This document shows positions 9,345 to 16,524 of a DNA stretch of 64,000 nt, one piece after another. The notes below the pieces were generated by a model. The model did no database searches, was not told the origin of the DNA, and saw only the letters and a list, made by a program, of their open reading frames with translations. Source of the DNA: Accumulibacter sp. Its GTDB lineage: Bacteria > Pseudomonadota > Gammaproteobacteria > Burkholderiales > Rhodocyclaceae. How positions within the stretch are numbered: position 1 is the first letter of the stretch; every line of letters begins with the position of its first letter. The stretch is from assembly GCF_029255125.1 (NCBI RefSeq), contig NZ_JAPUVR010000122.1, positions 29,085 to 93,084 of the forward strand, written 5' to 3'. The translations under genes and the position numbers were made by a program.

Positions 9345-9366
9345 AAAAAGGCGCGCAGAGCGCGCC
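9345..9366 (-). terminator. Rho-independent terminator after the pilin pair
   Basis: On the minus strand a perfect 7-bp stem (GGCGCGC/GCGCGCC, arms at 9360-9366 and 9350-9356) with a 3-base loop is followed by five T residues (9349-9345). It lies between the small secreted protein gene and the permease gene, and probably makes the two pilin genes a separately ended, highly expressed transcript with partial read-through into the ABC genes. Confidence 0.75.
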
Positions 9367-9391
9367 CCCTAGTCGTCTAACAGAGGGTCAC

Positions 9392-9748
9392 TCAGCTCGC
9401 ATTCATTTGAGTGTCGGAGTTCCCCGAGGTGATTTCGGTAGTATCCGTACAACCCGTGCTGGCACAGTTGTTTATGTACTTGATTCCCCCTCCATTCGAA
9501 CCGCCGCCGAAATACGACTTGCCTTTCTGAGAACCGGCCACAACCCCGAAAGCCGTGTTGTTTTGTGAGTACTGAAGCAGTACGTTGTTCGAACACTTTC
9601 CGACAAAGCCGTTGCGGGCAAACTTCGTATTATCAGCGGCTACAGTGACCTGCGCACCGGCCCCGGCACATCCGTTTGGAGCCGCGCTCGCCGTCGCGCT
9701 CAGCGACGCCATTACGGCAAACGCCGCGAGAGAAACCATTTTATTCAT
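9392..9748 (-). CDS. Small secreted protein, partner of the short pilin (PilA-C/Spc-like by position)
   Basis: 118 residues from ATG 9748, chosen because AGGAG lies six bases upstream; the in-frame ATG at 9775 has no such site. An N-terminal Sec signal (MNKMVSLAAFAVMASLS, cut after ATASA, about residue 22) leaves a ~96-residue Gly/Asn/Ser-rich domain with four Cys (C27, C52, C95, C100), enough for two disulfides. Phrases such as KCSNNVLLQYSQ and GSQKGKSYFGGGSNGGG suggest beta structure. It begins 34 bases after the 60-codon pilin stop and shares its transcript. In Geobacter a truncated pilin (PilA-N) is likewise followed by a gene for a second pilus subunit or chaperone-like partner (PilA-C/Spc); this gene occupies that place. 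Homology to it was not tested. Confidence 0.7.
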   Translation of the reverse strand: MNKMVSLAAFAVMASLSATASAAPNGCAGAGAQVTVAADNTKFARNGFVGKCSNNVLLQYSQNNTAFGVVAGSQKGKSYFGGGSNGGGIKYINNCASTGCTDTTEITSGNSDTQMNAS

Positions 9749-9782
9749 CACATTCTCCTGAGAGTTCATCAGCAATCAATTA

Positions 9783-9965
9783 TCAGTTGTTCGACGCCGC
9801 AACCGCAGACGTTAGCCAGTTCTTGGCATCCGATTGCGCAGCTTTGTCTTCACCCTTCTTGGTGTACTCAGAGAACTGTGGAATGGCGATCGCCGCCAGG
9901 ATACCGATGATCGCGACGACGATCATCAGCTCGATCAGGGTAAAGCCCTTTTGCAGCTTTTTCAT
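9783..9965 (-). CDS. pilA: Truncated type IVa pilin (60-residue prepilin)
   Basis: 60 residues from ATG 9965; SD GGAAGGAG lies eight bases upstream. Class III signal MKKLQKG then [20 protein letters not shown], the textbook type IV pilin start with Gly(-1), Phe+1 and Glu+5 for prepilin peptidase. The mature chain is only 53 residues: the hydrophobic helix plus a short amphipathic tail ending in [11 protein letters not shown], with no beta-sheet globular head or C-terminal disulfide loop. Ordinary pilins are 130-170 residues; this length matches the truncated PilA of Geobacter-type organisms. Aromatics in the mature chain: F1, F24, Y27, W43. Downstream is the secreted partner gene, upstream a sigma-54-like promoter and a perfect inverted repeat. 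Confidence 0.92.
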   Translation of the reverse strand: MKKLQKGFTLIELMIVVAIIGILAAIAIPQFSEYTKKGEDKAAQSDAKNWLTSAVAASNN

Positions 9966-9980
9966 CAATTGAACTCCTTC

Positions 9981-10015
9981 CAGTGAATGCAACGGACGCT
10001 CCGTTGCATTCACTG
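9981..10015 (-). repeat. Perfect 16-bp inverted repeat in front of pilA
   Basis: Arms 9981-9996 and 10000-10015 are perfectly complementary with a three-base loop (CGC at 9997-9999). On the pilA strand the 3' arm ends directly before the SD sequence GGAAGGAG. If transcribed whole it would form a very stable hairpin next to the ribosome site; if transcription starts near 10006 as the sigma-54-like element predicts, only one arm is in the mRNA and the repeat would instead act as a DNA operator over the start site. Confidence 0.8.
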
Positions 10016-10016
10016 A

Positions 10017-10034
10017 ATCAAGTTTCGTGCCAGG
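10017..10034 (-). promoter_or_regulatory. Sigma-54-type promoter candidate for pilA
   Basis: On the minus strand the sequence reads CTGGCACG-AAAC-TTGAT. It matches the -24 element (TGGCACG) exactly with the correct four-base gap to a -12 element TTGA; only the consensus C of TTGC is changed. It lies 52 bases from the pilA ATG, predicting a start near 10006. Type IVa pilin genes of Pseudomonas and Geobacter are commonly sigma-54/PilR dependent. No PilR or PilS gene is in this window. Confidence 0.55.
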
Positions 10035-10147
10035 CAGGAAATCGCCGGAACGGCACGTATCGGCAGGCGATGCGGCACCCGGCAACGGCGGTCTGCGTCA
10101 GCGACCTGACAAGAATTGTCAGTTGCCGGGGCTGCTTGCGGGAACGC

Positions 10148-10915
10148 TCAGAGCTCGAAAACCTGGCCGTGGCGCAGCATCCTGGGCTTGAATTCGCTCA
10201 CGGCGGCCTCGATTTCGGACATCGTCAACTCGATCTGGCCCGGTTTCAAGTGGCTGATATAAATTTTTGGCGCAAGCCGCAAGCGGCGCAACTCGCTGGC
10301 CAGCATGCTTGGGCAGAGGTGTTTGGAGACCTCGGCCAGCGCCTTTTCCTCATCTGGAAAAGCAGTTTCGATGAGCAGGTAGCGCAGGTTGGCGATCGCA
10401 TTGACGATCGGCCAGAAAGCGGCGTTGGTCGTCGTATCGCCGGTGAAGACCAAGCTGCCAGCGCCCGAGTCGAGCTGGTAGCCGACCGCCGGAACCGTGT
10501 GTTCGGCGGGCAGCGCGGTGATCGTCCGTGTCCCCAGGCGAACCGACTGGCCGATACTGATCGACTGATACTGCATGAGCGCGCGTTCACGGTTCGGGAT
10601 AGCGTTGAAATCCGGCCAGATCGACCAGTTGAAGACGTGCCGGACGAGAATGTCGATGGTCGCCGCGGTCGCATGCACGGTCACCGGTTTGCTGCGCAGA
10701 TCGCTGACCGAATCGATCAAGAGCGGCAACGCTGCGATGTGATCGAGATGCGAATGCGTCAAGAAAACGTGGTCGATAAGCGCCAGATCGGCGAGCGGGA
10801 GATCGGCAACGCCGGTTCCGGCGTCGATCAGCAGATCATGATCGACCAGAATCGACGTCGTCCGCAACTGCGCGCCGCCGATTCCGCCGCTGCAGCCGAG
10901 AACCGTAACCTTCAT
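10148..10915 (-). CDS. Metallo-beta-lactamase-fold 3',5'-cyclic-nucleotide phosphodiesterase
   Basis: 255 residues from ATG 10915 (MKVTVLGCSGGIGG). Class II cyclic-nucleotide phosphodiesterase type of metallo-beta-lactamase fold: LIDAGTGVADL, the metal motif THSHLDHIAALP (HxHxDH), a later His in ALPAEHTVPAVGY, the bridging Asp in LVFTGDTTTNAAFW, and ETAFPDEE plus SHLKPGQ at the end. Such enzymes hydrolyse cAMP or cGMP; the substrate cannot be fixed from sequence. It ends a run of minus-strand genes (cyclodeaminase-like, PP2C, FHA) and lies immediately downstream of them, 180 bases before the pilin promoter region. Possible link: cAMP is a known regulator of type IV pili in other bacteria, but that is inference. 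Confidence 0.8.
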   Translation of the reverse strand: MKVTVLGCSGGIGGAQLRTTSILVDHDLLIDAGTGVADLPLADLALIDHVFLTHSHLDHIAALPLLIDSVSDLRSKPVTVHATAATIDILVRHVFNWSIWPDFNAIPNRERALMQYQSISIGQSVRLGTRTITALPAEHTVPAVGYQLDSGAGSLVFTGDTTTNAAFWPIVNAIANLRYLLIETAFPDEEKALAEVSKHLCPSMLASELRRLRLAPKIYISHLKPGQIELTMSEIEAAVSEFKPRMLRHGQVFEL

Positions 10916-11002
10916 GCGGGCCCCACGGCTTCCATCGTGTTCCTTCCTAGCGCACGTTGGCGAGAACACCCGCAGACAGGCGGGCAGACCGAGCAGACGA
11001 CA

Positions 11003-11680
11003 TCAGACCTTGAGAAAGAATTCCATCTTGACGCCGGCAATCTCGATCACATCGTGATCTTCGAGCCGCCGCGCTTGCGCATCGATCGCCTTGCCGTTGA
11101 GCAAAGGATATGCCGCTCCTTCGACGTGCGTCAGGAAGTAGCCATGCGGACGCCGGGCGATGACGGCGACCTGCACGCCCGGCTTGCCGAGCGTGGTCAA
11201 CGTCTTGGTCAGTTGAAGTTCGCGACCGGTGTTTGAACCACTGAGCAACTGGATGGCGGCCGGCGGCACCGGCGAGGACGGCAGCTCAAAGCGCGGCGCC
11301 GAACCGACTGGATCGCTCGCCTTGCTCAGCTCCGGCACGGGGACCGTGTCGACCGGCATACGCCCGTCGTAATCCGCTTTCTCCTGGCTTGGCGGGGCGA
11401 GCAGATACTTCATCTTGTACTTGCCAAGTTCGATGACGTCGCCATCCTTCAGAAAATGTTTCTTGATCGGTTGGCCGTTCACCATCGTTCCGTTGGTGCT
11501 GTTCAGGTCTTCCAGGAAGGAGTCGTTGAGGATCGTGACGACGGCCGCATGTTCGCCGCTGATCGCCATGTTGTCGATCTGTATGTCGTTATGCGCCTTA
11601 CGCCCGATGCTCATGCGCTCCTTGCGCAGAGGGATCTCCTTGAGAACCAGGCCGTCCATGCTGAGTACGAGCTTTGCCAT
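11003..11680 (-). CDS. FHA-domain protein with a second, degenerate FHA-like domain
   Basis: 225 residues. Residues ~20-90 form an FHA domain with the conserved contacts SIGRKAHNDI (Gly-Arg), ISGEHAAV (Ser, His) and LNSTNGTMVNG (Asn), which bind phosphothreonine peptides. A proline-rich linker (~residues 105-140) leads to a second domain (IQLLSGSNTGRELQLTKTLTTLG ... YFLTHVEG) shaped like FHA but lacking the full phosphate-binding set. It lies 14 bases after the PP2C phosphatase gene, so phosphate reader and eraser are co-expressed. No Ser/Thr kinase gene is seen nearby. Confidence 0.9.
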   Translation of the reverse strand: MAKLVLSMDGLVLKEIPLRKERMSIGRKAHNDIQIDNMAISGEHAAVVTILNDSFLEDLNSTNGTMVNGQPIKKHFLKDGDVIELGKYKMKYLLAPPSQEKADYDGRMPVDTVPVPELSKASDPVGSAPRFELPSSPVPPAAIQLLSGSNTGRELQLTKTLTTLGKPGVQVAVIARRPHGYFLTHVEGAAYPLLNGKAIDAQARRLEDHDVIEIAGVKMEFFLKV

Positions 11681-11694
11681 TGTTTGCTTCTTCC

Positions 11695-12525
11695 TTATCT
11701 AAACCACGACCACGGTTTCCACCAGCAAGCGCTGCCAGCAGGAAACTCGCGCAAGACCTTGACCACGACGACCGAGACATTGTCTTCGCCGCCATTGTCG
11801 TTCGCGGTGCGGATGAGCTGGCGGGCCGCCAGATCGGGATTCGCGCCATATGTTTCGAGCGTACGGTGGATTTCCGGGTCGTCCACCATATCGTAAAGCC
11901 CGTCGGAACAAAGAAGATAAAGGTCGCCAGGTTGCACCGGGTAAAGATGGATCTCCACATCAACCTCCGGGTCCACGCCAACCGCTCGCGTCACGAGGTT
12001 TTTGTTGATCGAGTGGCGCGCCTCCTCGACCGAAATCAGGCCGCTGTCGATCTGCTCCTGCAGCAGCGAATGATCGCGTGTCATGGCGGCGAAGCTCCCG
12101 CCCCGTAGACAGTATAGACGCGAGTCTCCCACATGCGCGACGACCAGCTTGTTGTCGCAAAACACGACGGCGACTAGCGTAGTTCCCATACCAACGAGTT
12201 GGACCTGGCTTTCTGCGGCTCGATAGATCGCTGAATTGACCGCGGCAATCTGCTGCACCAGGCAACTGTGGGCAAACGGCTGCCCTGTCCTGCCGTCCCG
12301 CGTGTGCGCCGGAACCGACTTGAAGGCAGCTTCAAGGCGGGAAGACAGGAGCTTGGTGGCCATGCTGCTCGCCACCTCCCCGGCGCTGTAGCCGCCCATG
12401 CCGTCGGCGAGAATCGCCAGCCCACGACCAGCGTCAGCAAAGACAGCGTCTTCATTGTGTCCTCTGACCAATCCGGGGTCCGTCTGGACGGCAACCTCAA
12501 GCGCACCGGACAGGCTGTTGGGCAC
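11695..12525 (-). CDS. PP2C-family Ser/Thr protein phosphatase
   Basis: 276 residues. All metal-binding motifs of bacterial PP2C (Stp1/PrpC type) are present: VRGHNEDA, ILADGMGGYSAGE, VVAHVGDSRLYCLRGG, LLCSDGLYDMVDD and NDNGGEDNVSVVVV. It removes phosphate from Ser/Thr with Mn2+/Mg2+. It is cytoplasmic (no signal or membrane segment). The last ten residues (CWWKPWSWFR) are unusually Trp-rich. It lies two bases after the stop of the cyclodeaminase-like gene and 14 bases before the FHA gene. In many proteobacteria this trio (kinase, PP2C, FHA) controls type VI secretion or pili; only phosphatase and FHA are present here. Confidence 0.93.
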   Translation of the reverse strand: MPNSLSGALEVAVQTDPGLVRGHNEDAVFADAGRGLAILADGMGGYSAGEVASSMATKLLSSRLEAAFKSVPAHTRDGRTGQPFAHSCLVQQIAAVNSAIYRAAESQVQLVGMGTTLVAVVFCDNKLVVAHVGDSRLYCLRGGSFAAMTRDHSLLQEQIDSGLISVEEARHSINKNLVTRAVGVDPEVDVEIHLYPVQPGDLYLLCSDGLYDMVDDPEIHRTLETYGANPDLAARQLIRTANDNGGEDNVSVVVVKVLREFPAGSACWWKPWSWFR

Positions 12526-12527
12526 GG

Positions 12528-13487
12528 CTAGGCTCCATACGGCAGTTCGCTGCCCAGACCGCGCGTACGTGCGAGGCTCTCCAGGCGAGCAGCCAGGGCC
12601 AGGTCCTGCACGGCCAGGCCTTGCGATTCGAACAAGGTGATCTCGTCGACGGTCGTCCGCGCGGGCTGACGCCCGGCGAGCACCTGACCAAGGTCGCGCA
12701 ACTGGCCGACATGCAGGCGACCCTTCTCCAGCCAGGGCAACAGATCGCCGGCTTCGCGCAGCGCCGTTTCGACGCTATCGACGACAATCGCCGAACAGCG
12801 TTTCAGCACGTCTTCACCGAGCTCGCGCCTGATCAGCGAATTCGATCCGGCCGCGTTGATGTGCGTTCCTGGCGCCAGCCAGTCGCCACTGAACAGCGGA
12901 CTGGCGGCAGTCGTCACCGTGCTCACCAGATCACTGCCGCGCACCACGTCTTCCGGTGACGCTGCCGCTCGCACCTCGAGCCCCAGGCGCTCCGACATTC
13001 GTCGACAAAAGTTCTGCAGTCGTTCTGCGTTGCGCGAATAGACCTTGACCCAGTCGAGCGCACGTACCGCGGCAATCGCCTCGAGATGGCCTTCGGCCTG
13101 CCAACCGGCGCCAAACATTCCGAGCACGCGCGCCTCCGGCCGCGCCAGGCAGCGCGTCGCGACGCCGGAGGCAGCGGCGGTGCGCATCATGCCCAGGCGG
13201 TCGGCCTCGAGCACGGCGCGCAGGCTGCCGCTCGAGGCGTCGTACAGATGGACGAGAAAGCGCACTCCCGAGCGATTGCTCGTGTAGGCCTTGTAGCCAA
13301 TCACTCCGAGCTCGGGCAGTGCTCCTTGCAGAACATGCAGCGTGGTCTGCGGCAGACGCGTGCGCTGGCGTGGCACATCGAGCGCCTGCCCCACAGCCAA
13401 GGCTCGGTGCGCGGCTTCCACTGCCTCCAGCGCGAGCGGCATCGTCAACAATTGTGCGACATCGCTTTCAGTCAGAAATAGCGCCAT
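12528..13487 (-). CDS. Ornithine cyclodeaminase / mu-crystallin family protein
   Basis: 319 residues from ATG 13487 (MALFLTESDVAQLL); the in-frame extension to 13643 crosses the palindromic terminator and is rejected. Rossmann NAD-binding segment VLGMFGAGWQAEGHLEA, family phrases ADRLGMMRTAAASGVA and GTHINAAGSNS, and substrate-side Lys in IGYKAYTSN. Family members catalyse NAD-dependent ornithine to proline conversion, or act as alanine dehydrogenase or Schiff-base reductases; the exact substrate is not readable. It heads a run with PP2C, FHA and phosphodiesterase genes with gaps of 2, 14 and 87 bases, which looks transcriptional rather than metabolic. Confidence 0.85.
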   Translation of the reverse strand: MALFLTESDVAQLLTMPLALEAVEAAHRALAVGQALDVPRQRTRLPQTTLHVLQGALPELGVIGYKAYTSNRSGVRFLVHLYDASSGSLRAVLEADRLGMMRTAAASGVATRCLARPEARVLGMFGAGWQAEGHLEAIAAVRALDWVKVYSRNAERLQNFCRRMSERLGLEVRAAASPEDVVRGSDLVSTVTTAASPLFSGDWLAPGTHINAAGSNSLIRRELGEDVLKRCSAIVVDSVETALREAGDLLPWLEKGRLHVGQLRDLGQVLAGRQPARTTVDEITLFESQGLAVQDLALAARLESLARTRGLGSELPYGA

Positions 13488-13606
13488 TCTCTCCTCATGG
13501 TTTTGACACTGTGATGGCTGCTGCTTCGGGGGCTCGCCAGGCAGGCCGTCGATGAACTGGCGCAGCCCTGATTTTACCGGCAAAACTCGACTCGCCAAGA
13601 GCAAAC

Positions 13607-13638
13607 AAAGAGGGCAGACGATCGTCTGCCCTCTTTTC
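13607..13638 (-). terminator. 30-bp perfect palindrome, terminator after sucCD
   Basis: Bases 13607-13636 form a perfect palindrome (15-bp arms, AAAGAGGGCAGACGA and its complement). Both sides end in T or A runs (AAAG and CTCTTTT), so it can end transcription in either direction, mainly for sucCD, whose last stop is at 13666. A similar sequence at 13624-13643 would be coding only if the cyclodeaminase-like gene were extended, which argues against that extension. Confidence 0.75.
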
Positions 13639-13665
13639 CCCAACTCTGCACTGCAGGCAACGGGC

Positions 13666-14559
13666 TCAGATCATCGACTTGATCAGTTTGGCCATTTCCG
13701 AAGGATCGCGGGTCACCGTGAAACCGCACTCTTCCATGATCGCCAGTTTGGCTTCGGCGGTATCGGCACCGCCGGAAATCAGCGCGCCGGCGTGGCCCAT
13801 CCGCTTGCCGGCGGGTGCCGTGACGCCGGCAATGAAGCCGACGACCGGTTTCTTCATGTTGGCCTTGCACCACAACGCGGCGTTTGCTTCATCAGGACCG
13901 CCGATCTCGCCGATCATGATCACTGCATCGGTATCCGGGTCGTCGTTGAAGAGCCGCATGATCTCGATATGCTTCAGGCCGTTGATCGGGTCACCACCGA
14001 TACCGACCGCCGACGACTGACCAAGGCCAATCTCGGTCAACTGGCCGACCGCTTCGTAGGTCAGCGTACCCGAGCGGGAAACGACGCCGATGCGCCCCTT
14101 GCGATGGATGTGACCCGGCATGATGCCAATCTTGACTTCGTCGGGCGTGATCAGTCCAGGGCAGTTCGGGCCCAACAGCAAGGTCTTCTTGCCGCCAGCG
14201 GCTTCGCGCTTCTTCATCTTGTTGCGCACAACCAGCATGTCGCGTACCGGAATCCCTTCGGTGATGCAGATCACCAGGTCGAGGTCGGCTTCGACCGCTT
14301 CCCAGATCGCCGCTGCCGCACCGGGTGGTGGAACGTAGATCACCGAGACGGTGGCGCCGGTCTGCGCGGCGGCTTCCTTGACCGACGCGTAAATCGGAAT
14401 GCCGAAGATGCTCTCGCCGGCTTTCTTCGGGTTCACCCCGGCGACGAAGCAGTTCTTGCCATTGGCGTATTCCTGGCATTTTTCGGTGTGAAACTGCCCG
14501 GTCTTGCCGGTGATCCCCTGGGTGATGATCTTGGTGTCTTTGTTAATCAGAATCGACAT
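13666..14559 (-). CDS. sucD: Succinyl-CoA synthetase (ligase) subunit alpha
   Basis: 297 residues, the normal family length. The CoA-binding Rossmann domain opens with MSILINKDTKIITQGITGKTG and carries VNPKKAG and YVPPPGAA. GPNCPGLITP and the phospho-histidine motif GKRMGHAGALI (His about 251) mark the ligase part. With SucC it interconverts succinyl-CoA + NDP/phosphate and succinate + CoA + NTP in the TCA cycle. It lies nine bases after sucC, the usual order, and is followed by the 30-bp palindromic terminator. Confidence 0.97.
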   Translation of the reverse strand: MSILINKDTKIITQGITGKTGQFHTEKCQEYANGKNCFVAGVNPKKAGESIFGIPIYASVKEAAAQTGATVSVIYVPPPGAAAAIWEAVEADLDLVICITEGIPVRDMLVVRNKMKKREAAGGKKTLLLGPNCPGLITPDEVKIGIMPGHIHRKGRIGVVSRSGTLTYEAVGQLTEIGLGQSSAVGIGGDPINGLKHIEIMRLFNDDPDTDAVIMIGEIGGPDEANAALWCKANMKKPVVGFIAGVTAPAGKRMGHAGALISGGADTAEAKLAIMEECGFTVTRDPSEMAKLIKSMI

Positions 14560-14568
14560 GGTGGCTCC

Positions 14569-15729
14569 TTAACTGACCGCAGCGACGATCTTGGTGGCGG
14601 CTTCCGCCATTGAATCAGCGGTGATGATCGGCAGGCCGGATTCACTCAGGATCTTCTTGCCGATATCCTCGTTGGTCCCCTTCATGCGCACGACCAGCGG
14701 AACCGAGAGGTGCGTTTCGCGCGCCGCGGCAACGACACCAGTGGCAATCGTGTCGCAGCGCATGATGCCACCGAAGATGTTGACCAGAATCCCCTTGACC
14801 TTGGGGTTGCGCAGCATGATCTGGAAGGCCTCGGTGACCTTTTCCGTGGTTGCGCCGCCGCCGACATCAAGGAAGTTGGCCGGTTCGGCACCGAAGAACT
14901 TGATCGTGTCCATCGTCGCCATCGCCAGGCCTGCACCGTTGACCAGACACCCGATGTTGCCGTCGAGCGAAATATACGAGAGGTCGAACTTCGAGGCTTC
15001 GAGTTCGTCCGGATCTTCTTCGTCGAGATCGCGGTAGGCAACGATCTCCGGTTGCCGATAGAGCGCATTGGAGTCGAAATTGAACTTGGCGTCGAGCGCC
15101 TTGATGTTGCCGTTCCCTTCAAGAATCAGCGGATTGATCTCGGCCAGCGAAGCGTCGGTCTCCATGTAGCACTTGAAGAGCGCTTTGAATGTTGCCACGG
15201 CCTTGTCGCGCGATTCGGCCGGTACGCCGATACCGTCGGCGAGTTGCCCCGCCTGCGCGTCGGTCAGTCCCTCCTCGGGGTCGACGAAGACCTTGATGAT
15301 TTTCTCGGGTGTCTTGTGCGCGACTTCCTCGATATCCATGCCGCCTTCCGACGAGGCCATCATGGCAACCGTCTGCGTCGCGCGGTCGGTCAGCGCCGCC
15401 ACATAGTATTCCTTGCGGATGTCTGCCCCTTCCTCGATCAGCAAACGCCGCACCTTCTGGCCCTGCGGTCCGGTCTGGTGGGTGACGAGCTGCATGCCGA
15501 GAATCTGGTTCGCATACTGCCGCACCTCATCGAGCGATTTGGCCACCTTGACGCCGCCGCCTTTGCCGCGCCCGCCGGCGTGAATCTGAGCCTTCACGAC
15601 CCAGACTTTGCCGCCCAGGGTCTCGGCTGCCTTGACCGCGTCTTCGACGGTCGGACAGAACACCCCGCGCGGAACGACAACGCCGAATTTCTTCAGGAGT
15701 TCCTTGCCCTGATATTCGTGAATTTTCAT
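14569..15729 (-). CDS. sucC: Succinyl-CoA synthetase (ligase) subunit beta
   Basis: 386 residues, full length. ATP-grasp N-terminal domain ([35 protein letters not shown]) and a C-terminal CoA-ligase domain ([41 protein letters not shown]). It provides the nucleotide site of the SucCD enzyme. First gene of the sucCD pair. The 58 bases between its ATG and the end of the DUF2889 gene must hold either its promoter or read-through from upstream. Its position next to the glutamate importer and glutamate dehydrogenase places three steps towards the TCA cycle side by side. Confidence 0.97.
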   Translation of the reverse strand: MKIHEYQGKELLKKFGVVVPRGVFCPTVEDAVKAAETLGGKVWVVKAQIHAGGRGKGGGVKVAKSLDEVRQYANQILGMQLVTHQTGPQGQKVRRLLIEEGADIRKEYYVAALTDRATQTVAMMASSEGGMDIEEVAHKTPEKIIKVFVDPEEGLTDAQAGQLADGIGVPAESRDKAVATFKALFKCYMETDASLAEINPLILEGNGNIKALDAKFNFDSNALYRQPEIVAYRDLDEEDPDELEASKFDLSYISLDGNIGCLVNGAGLAMATMDTIKFFGAEPANFLDVGGGATTEKVTEAFQIMLRNPKVKGILVNIFGGIMRCDTIATGVVAAARETHLSVPLVVRMKGTNEDIGKKILSESGLPIITADSMAEAATKIVAAVS

Positions 15730-15787
15730 GCGCTTTCCTTGCTTGAGTTAAGGTTGCGAAACGTAATGAACCGCAGGGCAGAATTTC

Positions 15788-16339
15788 CTACCCCGGCTTC
15801 TGGCCGCGGTACCAACGTGGATAGTACTGGCGTACCGCGTCTGAATGGGACTCCAGCGCGTGGCAGCGATCGAGCTGATAGGGTTTGTGTCCGCTGTCGT
15901 CGTTGTCCGGCACGTCGCTGGCGAAAGTCTGCAGCGCAGCGGTGGGCAGGAACATTGCCAACTCACTCAGGTGCGAGCAGCCGCGCGTGCTGCGAAACAG
16001 TGTCTTGACCGCCGTGCGGAAACCATGAAAGAGGTTGAGGCCGATCAGTTGCCGGTAGGCCGGCGTGATGCGATCACAATGGCCAACATACGGCATGGCA
16101 TCAGTGCTGGCCACGGCGTCGACGATGCCCATTCGCGAGTCGATGGTCACCCGCAGCCACATGTCATGCACGGCCTCGCCCCGCTTGCGCAAACCTGACG
16201 ACAAGAGGTAGTCCTGATCTTTGACATCGGTCAGACGTGCCTCGATGTCCCAGCGTCCGTCGCTCCGCTTGTAGCCACCAAGCTGCACGCTGCGCACATG
16301 CTTGAGGGTACGTTCGGCGGTGGGCGGGGGCAGCGTCAT
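15788..16339 (-). CDS. DUF2889-family protein
   Basis: 183 residues from ATG 16339 (AGGATC lies just upstream; a TTG one codon earlier is possible). The pattern YKRSDGRWDIEARLTDVKD, then SRMGIVDAVASTDAMPY and GCSHLSEL, followed by QLDRCHALES, matches DUF2889, a family of unknown function common in beta-proteobacteria. A Cys/His set (C108-like in HCDRITP, RGCSHLSE, LDRCHALES) suggests a metal site. No signal peptide or membrane segment. It stands alone between glutamate dehydrogenase (185 bases) and sucC (58 bases). Confidence 0.8.
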   Translation of the reverse strand: MTLPPPTAERTLKHVRSVQLGGYKRSDGRWDIEARLTDVKDQDYLLSSGLRKRGEAVHDMWLRVTIDSRMGIVDAVASTDAMPYVGHCDRITPAYRQLIGLNLFHGFRTAVKTLFRSTRGCSHLSELAMFLPTAALQTFASDVPDNDDSGHKPYQLDRCHALESHSDAVRQYYPRWYRGQKPG

Positions 16340-16524
16340 CAATGATCCTGAAGGAGCTGGCGAGCGGCACTCGAGGCTTCGCCACTAGCGCTGGATCTTA
16401 CTACAAGCGGGCACTTCTTTGCCGGCGAAATTCATAATTACAGCCGTCGTCCGGCCTCCTCGGCGGGCGCTTGAGGTGCCGCCGGGCACCTCGCCGCCGC
16501 CTCTTCAGCGCCTCGGCGAACGCC

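Noticed and set aside
13488-13643. Extension of the cyclodeaminase-like gene upstream to 13643
   Set aside because: It would run through the palindromic terminator and gives residues unlike the family.
14710-16008. 432-codon open frame antisense to sucC and the DUF2889 gene
   Set aside because: Covers two genes with clear families on the other strand; composition is typical of a shadow frame.
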